DNA from: Mastigias papua
Lineage: Eukaryota > Cnidaria > Scyphozoa > Rhizostomeae > Mastigiidae
Direction of reading: 5' to 3'
Length of the DNA stretch: 64,000 nucleotides
Assembly: GCA_964019165.1 (NCBI GenBank)
Contig: OZ025273.1
Coordinates: 9,305,225 to 9,369,224 of the forward strand
This document shows positions 54,930 through 64,000 of the stretch, one piece after another. The notes beneath the pieces were generated by a model, which saw nothing but the letters and a program-made list of their open reading frames with translations, searched no databases and was not told the DNA's origin. The number at the start of each line of letters is the position of its first letter. Position 1 is the stretch's first letter. The position numbers were made by a program, and so were the translations under genes.

Positions 54930-55745
54930 GAGGAGATCTGTCCATGCTTAAATATTTGCGTAAATACAAAGATGGACAACTGTTGCTCTCCAGACAAACT
55001 GAAAGAAGCTGACGTTAGTGTTATCCATAAAATGATGCTGTATGTCTAAAAGTCAGTTATAGACCTATAACTGTCCAAACAGGCAAGTCCAAAATGCTTC
55101 AAAAGATCATGAGTGAACAAATAACTCTGTGTTTGTGGGTGCATTATTTTCACTGGTGTCTAGTTTTCCATGGGACACAACGTGCTCTGTTTCGAGTAGA
55201 TGAGACTTAGAAAAAGGGGCCCATATATGTAGGGTACAACAGAGACACTGTAAACGGATTTGTGAAAAAGCATAGGCTTGTATACCCACAGAACACAGAC
55301 GATGAAAATAGACTCCACGCATAGCCCATTAAGTATATCTCGATTGAGGTTGCACAGGGGCATATTCTTTGGACGTACTCCTCAACAATTTATAGATGAC
55401 TTTCTCCACATACAGCTGCACTAGGAGATATGGAGCGTTACAGATGACGACACAACAACTCACACGTGAGATGTGTCTGCAGACGAAGTCAACACTAAAT
55501 TAAGAGAGCGATCCACAGAGACTAATGCAATAGTATACTGAGAATGGCATGAGGATAGCTCCTTCAAGATCCCAAATAATGTGTTTGCTACCAAAGTCAA
55601 AAAGCTACGCTTGAGAATAAAGAGAAAATTGACGTCATCAACCGACAACATAAACCACGTAGATATAAATGCTAACAACTCGCTCTGAGGTTTGAAAATC
55701 GTGTGCAAGAGCTATTCGAGAAGATCATATCTGTCAGAATAAATG
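54930..55745 (+). pseudogene. Decayed LINE reverse transcriptase
   Basis: In shifting frames and correct order: DKLKEADVSVIHK then YRPITVQTGKSKMLQKIMSEQIT (55002..55127), LRLHRGIFFGRTPQQFIDDF where GVPQGSVLG...FINDL is expected (about 55340..55405), a TDDDT box at the YADD position (about 55445), then RIASFKIPNNVFATKVKKLR-like thumb sequence and TSSTDNI (to 55690). Many stops. Related to the 29890 fragment at the protein level. Confidence 0.65.
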
Positions 55746-57898
55746 TAAGAGTTATGTTTAAACTCAGTAGCGATGTCAAACCCTTCCAATTGTACCTGGG
55801 TTTAGCTATATTGTTGCAAAGCTGCAAATAACTAAATTAATATGACTCACACGTGGGGGTAGAGGGCTCAACCTGGAGGCTATGAATCAACACTTAAGGA
55901 ACTTTTTAATAGGGGTGAGGCCAAAGAAAGCAAACAAGAGGAACCTTCTAAATCTCATGGTTGAATTTAAAGAAAAGTTATAGTGAAAAAGAAGAGCCGA
56001 AGGAGATTACAGAATGCAAATAAGGAAATAAACACACCGGAGAAGCAAATATGAAGTACGTAACAAAAAAATGGACAATGGTAAAAAACAAATGCGAACC
56101 CAGGAAGAAAATTACGAGGTATTTTGAAGAGCTAAAATAAGGATCATTTGCAAAAGAGATGCGAACAGAAAGATGGATACAACACAAAAAGAGCAGGCAT
56201 AAATCATCAGGAGTTGACAGATGCAGTCAGGGACAAAAATTTAATTCCTGACGCTGAGGAAAAGAAAGAGGATTTGAAAGCTATAGCTGGAGTAAGGACA
56301 GTGAGTATCAATAGAAAACTGCCATATGCAATGCCACAATTATTGAGGTATAGACAGATATACAATGCAAAGTTGTAGCAGAACTTCAAATAGCCATAGC
56401 TTTATTTGAGTTCGAACCAACTTGCTAGGAGCACCTGTACTGAATATATGAAATTGGATCGGAGGAGCCGGTAATCGAGTAAAGTCTAAGGAAAATACAA
56501 TTAGCAACCAGTTAAAAAGGTACTAATCATTGATTGTCTTAGCTTCTAGTTCGTGACAACGCCGTTGGATTCTTAATGGAATCTATCACAAGGTTTACGA
56601 GGCAAAGACGAAAACACAGCGCGCACTGCTAGGGATTTCAGTTGGCACTGTGCGCTATGTTCTGTGAAAAATTCTGAATACAGTAGAATCTAAATAAAAA
56701 GATTCTGATCTACTTTCGTGCATTACATAGTTATAAACCTGGAGGTGTAAACCATCTCAAGAACTTTCTCTCTCAGTGCAAACACAAGAAGTGCAGATAT
56801 CTTGATGTTAATAGTTTTTAATAACAGAGCTTAAACAGCTGATCAGCACTGGACACTTAGGCTCGTGGTCTATGGTTACGCCTTCAAAACGAAAACCTAT
56901 GCTGATAGCTTGATATATAGCTAGGATATTAATGAAATGAATCAAGAATACTTCAGTCAAAGGTGACATTTAAACTGCTGGAAACTAGTACTGTAATGCT
57001 CCTGTGAGTTACCAACTGGGAAGAAATCTTCGTTCATTCATTTGAATCATGATGTTATTTCGAATTTAACCTAACTGAAGAATTTTCCTTGAGATACAAG
57101 GCTTCAATTGGAAATTCAACACAACCCAGTTCATAAATCGATTCGCATTCAGTATACAATGAGAAATCTGTAGAATGACCATGCAGCTGACTTTTCCAAA
57201 TATGCCATAGCCATAACTTAAAGACGCAGGTTGATGTTTCAAAAGTTGTTGATGTTGTTGCATCACCATTAAAAGCGAAGCAATATAAAATGTTCTAGAA
57301 CAACGACGTAGTCCCCATACAGTTGTCCTACAGCTAAAAATGATACATGGAAAAAAACTCAAAACATTGGTATCCAGTATTTTCTACTGAGGCACTTAAT
57401 CTACTGAATTCAGTCGCAACAAATAATTTACTATTGAATTGAAGCGAGATAATGAAATAACGATGAAAAACTCAGATAAAACTATTCGGTAATGAGATTT
57501 CCATGTTAAGGACAATACGAGAAGGCAGACAATAAATCAACTAGACACGAACAGCACATCATCAACAGCTGATTCTTAGTCTAAGAAAGATACAGTCGAA
57601 AAGATAAGCAAATTTCATGATAAGAGGCACTCATGCAACCTTTGCTAGAAAACAGGGAGCTTACAAAATGAATGGCTTATTTCAGTACTGGGAGATAAAA
57701 ACTTTCTTATAAAAAATGCATAATAAGCAATTTCACTACACGGCCCAAATTTAGATGCTTGCTCACTTTCTCCTCTAAGTGCACTATTAAGTGAAATCAA
57801 TACTACCGATTTACTAAACTGGGTTACTACTGTTCTACTAGCAAAGCTAACTACCCAGTCAATCTATTTATCGTCCGGGTCTCACAGTGCTAACACAC
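55746..57898. other. No gene seen; possibly more LINE debris
   Basis: A plus-strand piece near 56110..56230 resembles sequence upstream of an RT domain but is too poor to call. The right end of a keyword MITE (TTTCTTATAAAAAATGCATAA) lies at about 57700. Confidence 0.25.
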
Positions 57899-58032
57899 TA
57901 CATGTTTTAACTTTATGAGAAAGATTTTTCGTCCAGTACTGAAACTATCTTAGCTTCCTCATGATTTCAGTACTGAAACTTTCTTAAGACTTTCTTTGCA
58001 AGAATGTCCTAGTTGGCGTAACACTACAGCGT

Positions 58033-58106
<74 letters not shown>

Positions 58107-58372
58107 GGCAGACAGGCAGACAGGCAGACAGGCAGACAGACTGACAAACACAGACTATATGCAAACGTAGCACTCTAATACATAGGTTATCGCAAGAAAC
58201 TTGAACAAATTAAGTACAAGGGATGATTCTCTTGCGTGAATATTTTAATTTTAAACATATATGACTTATCAACTTCCTTAGGTTTCAGAATCCAGTACTG
58301 GCTTTCGTTAACTTTTTATGAAGTAGAGTACTACTTTCTCATAAACCACTTTCATATTAAAAAAGACTTGTA
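57899..58372. mobile_element. TA-flanked MITE, family F, with expanded core
   Basis: Ends TACATGTTTTAACTTTATGA and ATATTAAAAAAGACTTGTA. Inside, ACTGAAACTTTCTTAAGACT words and GGCGTAACACTACAGCGTTAG lead into the (CAGA)n tract, followed by ACAAACACAGACTATATGCAA. Compared with 51901..52174 the tract replaces a short CTGTCTGTCTG core (opposite orientation). Confidence 0.65.
58034..58143. repeat. (CAGA)n satellite inside a MITE
   Basis: About 27 CAGA units, pure to about 58105, then alternating CAGG/CAGA. Confidence 0.97.
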
Positions 58373-58471
58373 CTCGTATTCCATCGCCAAAACCTCATGT
58401 TAAGCCTAAATTAAGTATATCATCTACCTTGCTAAAGCAGTTCACTGGTTGGCCGAATTTCTCATCGGGTG

Positions 58472-58779
58472 CTCTTAAATCCCAAATAGATGGGGGTTGA
58501 AATAGTAAAGACGGTTGGAAATTTTCTAAAAAACCATGAATGGGGTACTGGAATAACCGAGGTGGGAGGAAGATTTCTCGAATTATAATGGCTATGGATG
58601 AGTCTCACAACTCATTTCAACTGTAAAAAAGATGAAAAGCCTGATTTCTCATGCTACTCAATACTCCATCGATTTAAAGACACAAAACCAATAAACGGGG
58701 GGTCTGGAATAAGGATGTCCTGGGTGGACCTTTTTAAAAAAACTAATAAGTGGGGGGACGTCTATTCGGGACTCAAGAG
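58472..58779. mobile_element. 308-bp MITE, family D, copy 2
   Basis: Ends CTCTTAAATCCCAAATAGA and TCTATTCGGGACTCAAGAG are inverted repeats. Same length and direction as 18631..18938. Confidence 0.65.
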
Positions 58780-61479
58780 TAATTACTCATCCTGCGACCA
58801 AACTAAGACCTGGGTCAAGCTTGCAATTCAAGTCTAAAATGAAATTTCAACGAAAGGATACAAGGAGTATGTTAGCACTGTGACATGTAGACGACATGCA
58901 AGTTAGCTGCTTATATAGCCATGCTATTTGCAACAAGTATTAAGCCCCAGTGGTGTGCTACGTTGGCTCAATAGGGTAATCAGTTTAGAAATTTGGCATG
59001 CATCTGAAATTCTGATGATGTTCGGACCTTTATTTCTGACTGATGGATCAATAGGGCAATCAGTTTATATATTGGACATGTATCTGAAATTGAGCTGGGA
59101 TCTGAAATAAGGCCGTGAATTGAAATCTGGTTGTAATTTAAAACTGTGCAGTCAATTCAAAAGTGGTCATTCATTTGTTGGTGTGTTAGTTTGTACAATC
59201 GCAAGGTAATTGTGGGTGGAGAACATTTCTTCGACCAAATCAAATCAGTTCAGTTAAAGCCAAAACACTAATTCAAGATCAGCCAAACAATAAACGGACC
59301 AATCTCCTATGAAGAAACTTAAAAAAACTCTGCAAGGACACTATCAAAAACTGAGATTTTATCATGGAACGAACTGACATGCAGCTATGGATACAAAACA
59401 CTTTTTTGGATAAATCTTATAATTCTCCTAGAACAAAGAGATAAGATATCCAGACAGCTGAAAACCAATGAGCGGATTTGAGATAAATCCAAGTCACGCT
59501 GACAATCAATATAACTTCGTCCTATTAAGCACAACGTCCAACTTTTGAAGTGAAATTAACCAGACTTGACTACTTATTGAAATAAATTCCATAAAAGAGT
59601 GCTGAAACTTCAAAATCGAATTAACAAGCTCAAATACACTGCTAAGCATAGTGTATTTTGATCAAACCTGTCTTAAGAAAATTCGGCAAGAGATCAAAGC
59701 ATTGCTATGGCATTATGTAGCTTTGCTTTGAGCCAGTTTTAAAACATGCACTACATAGGATAGGGGAGCGTAATACCAAATGGATAGATGCTCGATACAT
59801 CTCAATATTGTCCCAAAGAAGATACGCCCAAAGATTGAATGGTAATAGATAAATCAAGATAACTCCAGCTGTAAAAGGGCCTTTGAAAGATAACATAGAC
59901 ACAACGGACTGAAAATACGATAATCATAACCACACAGGTCGCAGATATTCCATCAGCAATTTGACTTCAATCACCTTTCATAAGATTACCCAGTTGCTGG
60001 ATGGCTCTACCACTCGCATGCAACCTAGAAAATCTATGGTTCTAGGAAAACATGGTTCAATTATCGCTCGTAATCCATCCAGCAGCAGAGGATGGCTGAG
60101 AATGCAGAAGCAATGCTGCTATAAAAGGGCCCAATCCTAGTCCATTGGTAAACAGTTATGTTTCCTATTAGCCATACAAGAAGTAGAAAGTTTTGTGAAG
60201 CGCTCAGCCAAAGAACTGAATTCAATGCAACATAATAATAATTGCACATTTTATGCACGTGAATAAAAGTGATTAAAACAGCTTCAAAATAGAAAGAACC
60301 TTCATTCCATTCAAGAGATGAAATTACAAAGTATGTTTATTTTGCTACTGCCAAGTAACCTTTCATGGGCCAGTCAGAGTCAAACAATGGGCCGTGTGTG
60401 GCCCGCGGACCATGCGATGCCCACGACTGATCTAAGCCTTGAAATTCTTACCATTCCATTATTCTAGACTATTTTACTATTTTAAATACGAAAATTAAAT
60501 TATCACGAGCTAAGTTCCTTCTAGTGGATATGCAATATTGTTCTCTTTCAGATGCTACTCAAATTGAACCCCAAAAAAGTGAAACGCAAGGTTAAACTTG
60601 ATACAAATGTCCAATTTTCGTTCAGGGTTGTTTACTACCAAGCCGTAGAGCATAGAAATTAGTTTTGAATTCAAGAAGAATTTAGGAGATATTGACAAAG
60701 AACATCGAACATGCCTATTTGTCCCCAAAAAACAACCGTTAACACAGGGGTACACTACTTTAATGAGAATACTACCACTTCAAGTGAAGACAACATTGAA
60801 ACTGTGCAAAAAAAACTGTACCAGAACATAGACAATATAAAATGACGTATTACATGATAGTATTATCACACAAATACAGATGTACAGAACTGTAATATTA
60901 AGTTAGGACAGAAATACTCCACAACAATACAATAACATCAATTATAACTGCCATAAACCTGGAGTTAAATAAGCAAGGAGGAAGTAAAAGTCGATGCACA
61001 TTGTGCAGCTATTTCAAACGTGCACTAGTATGTTTAACTTTATTACGGTAAGAGGCATAGAAGAGAAAGAAAGTTGAAGTTATGACTCCCTCGCGTTATA
61101 ACAGTAGATCAATGCAACACCTCTTCTATTGCAATTTTATAATACAATAAATTGCGACTGGTGTAGCGTCGTGCAGTACGTAATTGAGCATGTTCCTTTT
61201 ATCTATAGACTCATTAAGCCATGCACCATTTCCAAACATGCCATCATATTTTCTATCTCAGAATTAAACTTACTTTTCATAATCTTGACAAGCATATAAG
61301 TTCCGGTACATCAAAGTGATCGCAATAAAAAAGGAGAATGTGGCTCCTAGGGATTGACAGTGCTTTCTACGACTGTGCCGTAGTAACTACATCAAAAACG
61401 ATGGTAAGTGTTGTATTATTATCTACTTGCAATGATGATCAAAGCAAAGATGCATTACCTTCAAGGTCTTCAAATTCTT
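58780..61479. other. Downstream of the synergin-like gene, no other gene supported
   Basis: Two minus-strand frames preceded by acceptor-like sites (59705..59902 and 60061..60258) are hydrophobic but unrecognised. At 60368..60432 GGGCCGTGTGTGGCCCGCGG and GATGCCCACGACTG look like one end of a hAT MITE. TTTATT (minus-strand AATAAA) occurs at about 61040. Confidence 0.3.
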
Positions 61480-61676
61480 CTATAGCAACCCAGAGGCTAG
61501 TGGTGTCAACGCTGGTAAAACTGGACTAACTTTGTTACACCAGAAGTTAGCACACGTGCTGTGGTATATCCTGCTGCCATAGGCAAGATTCGCGATGGAT
61601 ATCTTCCAGCTGTTGCATTCTAAAGGCTGATCGTTGAGCTCCAATAAACAAATTCCGCAAGAAGAACTAACACCTT
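61480..61676 (-). CDS. SYNRG: Gamma-synergin-like protein, last exon
   Basis: The acceptor GCCGCCACAG ends at 61677; it is entered in phase 1 and TAG is at 61482..61480. The 65 codons encode SSCGICLLELNDQPLECN, then NLAYGSRIYHSTCANFWCNK and VSPVLP. A CGxCLL motif, then LAYGGxxYHAxCANFWxNxV and a Pro-rich end, is how I remember the C-terminus of gamma-synergin, an AP-1/clathrin adaptor accessory protein of the trans-Golgi. The paired Cys and the YH-C motif suggest a small zinc-binding or disulfide-free Cys cluster. Length, phase and order agree with the two upstream exons. The family call is from memory of the motif and needs a database check. Confidence 0.6.
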
Positions 61677-62253
61677 CTGTGGCGGCAGTGGGAAACTTCG
61701 AGGCATCCGGGAAGGACTTGAAGGAAAAAATGACAAAATACAAGAATAAATGGCACCCAGAATATGCGAAAGAATTTATTATTAATGGTAATAGCTTGTC
61801 AAGAGGAGAAAAGAGGGTTTATAAACATATTTCCCAGCCCTATTCTTCAACCCTAAAATTGCACAGTCAAATGATCAATTCTTCACTGTTATTCATTCTA
61901 ACAGTAAAAATTCTTATTCATCTTAGAAAATTATTTATCAATTTAAACCTTTGAAAGCAATCTCAAAATAATTGGAAAGTTCAGAACCTGTCAAAAAGCA
62001 ATTTTACTGCTCCCAAATTAATATAGTACTGCAAAAGAACAATAGTAAATAAAAAGCATCTAACGCGGTTTCTGTTCACTCATCAAATGCACATTAGCAA
62101 AGGATGATATTGTGACATATCATTTTGAATACCAAAATTATTTGAGACTGGGCCAAACGTCGAATTTCATGTTAATCAAGCAAGTCTTAGATACATAATT
62201 TCATCCTGAGAAGTCAAATGAAACGAAACAATAAAGGAGACATCATATGGTAC

Positions 62254-62436
62254 CCACATATTCTGGAAGTCCTGATGAGAAGGAAGAAATTTCCCGCCAG
62301 CACCTTTCTATATCTTTGGAGAGTCTTTTGAGATCATCATTAGACCTGGCAATGGCTAGAACAATGAATCGAACAGTCAGAAAGCCCAACAGCCGTTGTC
62401 TTTGCAAAAACTTAACAAAGCAATTAGTAAGAACGG
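62254..62436 (-). CDS. SYNRG: Gamma-synergin-like protein, penultimate exon
   Basis: Donor GTACCA starts at 62253, phase 1. Two acceptors fit the phase: AATTATTTTAG (exon starts 62436) or CATTGTTCTAG (exon starts 62355). The longer form keeps TVRFIVLAIARSNDDL, which aligns better with the helix VxRRIELAI... of synergins; the shorter form begins at AIARSNDDLKRLSKDIERCW. Either gives an in-frame join on both sides. Predicted helical, followed by REISSFSSGLPEYV. Confidence 0.55.
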
Positions 62437-62705
62437 CTAAAATAATTAAAAGAGCCCGCAAATTGGCGTGGACTAACGTGGACAAAAAAATGCCGTTGGA
62501 TTTGTAAAATATACATTCTGCACGCTAAATTGACGGACATTTAATAGGCATTGATGGGGTTCAACTCATCCCAGTCTTTTGGCCACTATCATGCCAGTCC
62601 GTTAGACATGAACATGGTATCATTGTAGCTACAAAGATATATCATTAATAAGCAAGGCAGTACTTGCCTAACCAAACGTGACTTAATGTGAAAACATTTC
62701 CCAAC

Positions 62706-62907
62706 ATTGTATTTAGGTAGTTTCATACCTATATGGAGTACACTACAAACACCTTAAGTATTAAACACACTTAAGCTCTATTTTGCTTGTTTCTCTCAAA
62801 ATTTTCGTTGCCGAAGGTGTAATACAACAAAACAAAGTGTAAGTGTGTTTAAAGCTTATGGTATTTGTAATGTACTCCATATAGGTATGAAACTGCTTAA
62901 ATACAAT
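62706..62907. mobile_element. 202-bp foldback element in an intron of the synergin-like gene
   Basis: Left arm ATTGTATTTAGGTAGTTTCA-TACCTATATGGAGTACA and right arm its complement, about 70 bases per arm with small gaps, including TAAACACACTTA / TAAGTGTGTTTA. No protein frame. Confidence 0.8.
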
Positions 62908-63478
62908 TTGTGCTATACCACATGGGATCCTATCAAATCATTGGCTTAAAGCAACAGTGATCGTATATGTAACTTCCCAGCATGAAATGAGAAATTATTT
63001 AGATTGATACAAACAAGGAGGATAGTACTATACCAGCATTAAAATCATGGTAAATATTGAAACATCCAAGAAACAGGAAGGCAAATCTATAGTGAAACTA
63101 GCGTTATTTTTCCTCCTGCAGCTCACAACGCTAGCATTCAAATTCAAATTTAAAGCATATGTGGACAGCAATATAGGATTTCAAATATGACAACAGGTGA
63201 CTGACCATCGAAAGGAGTAGGGGGTGAAGTGAACTCACCGGAATTTTCGACTGAAATTCCTATTCTACATGCAACAGCAAAAATTTCCTTAAGTCCTAGA
63301 ATAGGTAAAAAAAGGCCATTTGAGATATAGAGAAAAATGCTAATTCCTCAGTGGAAAGCTGAGTAAAACAATGAATACTCTAATGAATGACAAAGTAATT
63401 AAATAAAGAACATGCATGGAAATTATATAATGAAATATGAATTTATGAAAGTAAAAACGAATCCCAAAAAGAGTGTAC

Positions 63479-63632
63479 CATTGAAATACTGTTTTCCCTT
63501 TTCACTTTCGAAAATTTCCCTTTTGCTATTTAAAGAAAGATTGTGCTTCTTCATCATAGACGTTGCAGATTCAAAAACCCTCTTCACCCCATCTAGGCAT
63601 CGCTTCCATTCATGAACATGTAATTCTGAATC
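63479..63632 (-). CDS. SYNRG: Gamma-synergin-like protein, exon
   Basis: The acceptor GTTTGTTTCTCCAG ends at 63633 and the donor GTACAC starts at 63478; phase 0 in, phase 1 out. It encodes DSELHVHEWKRCLDGVKRVF, then ESATSMMKKHN and REIFESEKGKQYFN. The pattern W-x2-CL-x8-F and a later KGxxYF/I matches the helical region preceding the synergin C-terminus (WQSCLEMCQRV-like, SPKGQEYI-like). The gene continues to the right, beyond the window. Confidence 0.6.
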
Positions 63633-63659
63633 CTGGAGAAACAAACAAGTCAGCTTCTA

Positions 63660-64000
63660 ATGCAAGAAGTGTAATGCTCTCTTTGCAAATAGAGCAAAAG
63701 CTAAATTCAGCATTGAAATACAAAGTAGCACTATCCAATATACGGGTAAAGACCTTCAAATCTTGATTTTACTTCCGTTTTCTTTCAGGAAACTAATGGA
63801 GATTAAATTGAGACTTGAAAGTTTCCTTAAGGCGGTCATTATCCTCAGATGCATAAAAGTATAATTTCTCCTTCCAGATGGAGCATTAAAAATTCCACAT
63901 TAAAAACACAAAGCAATACTATCCAAAATAAGGGTAAATTCCCGTCAATTCTTGGTTCTAATTTTGTTTTCCTTCAGAAACCGATAGAGATTAGATTGAG
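63660..64000. repeat. Diverged tandem duplication, unit about 188 bp
   Basis: AATGCTCTCTTTGCAAATAG...GGAGATTAAATTGAG (to 63812) recurs as AATTTCTCCTTCCAGATGGAG...GAGATTAGATTGAG (to 64000), with shared CACTATCCAATATACGGGTA / TACTATCCAAAATAAGGGTA blocks. Intronic with respect to the synergin-like gene. Confidence 0.7.

Overview
This is animal nuclear DNA from an invertebrate, most likely a marine one. Genes are split by introns with GT/AG borders, about a dozen microsatellites run for hundreds of bases, and small non-autonomous DNA transposons plus decayed LINEs fill most of the space. An intronless vesicular GABA/glycine-type transporter and a 5S-rRNA-headed SINE would fit a cnidarian, but the organism is an inference, not a reading.

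Layout. At the left edge (98..158, minus) is the signal-peptide exon of a secreted protein whose remainder lies outside the window. From 26416 down to 9550 (minus) runs one complete secreted gene that I could assemble from seven exons with matching phases: signal peptide, CCP/sushi, calcium-binding EGF, then an S1 (trypsin-fold) domain, 416 residues in all. Its catalytic triad is broken: His57 is Ser and Ser195 is His, while Asp102 is kept. Its activation site reads as a furin site. This is the most interesting gene in the window.

From about 27 to 37 kb there are only transposon remains. Between 37.2 and 40.3 kb sit two intronless genes, tail to tail: an F-box protein (plus) and a VIAAT/SLC32-like transporter (minus). 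From 40.3 to 61 kb I see mostly repeats, LINE remnants and a few unidentified exon-like ORFs. At the right edge (minus) three exons with consistent phases encode the C-terminus of a gamma-synergin-like protein, which continues beyond the window.

Repeats. The dominant theme is a set of TA-flanked miniature elements ending TACACG...CGTGTA. Different subfamilies carry a different short word just inside the ends (TTCCTTA, TTTCTTA, ATTCTTA, TTTTCTTA), and each repeats its own word many times in its interior. One copy is nested inside another, and a (CAGA)n satellite has grown from the core of a third. Other elements are a PIF/Harbinger-like MITE, a hAT-like MITE with a perfect 8-bp target duplication, hairpin elements flanked by (TA)n, a 308-bp family present twice, and LINE pieces that share one 3' end.
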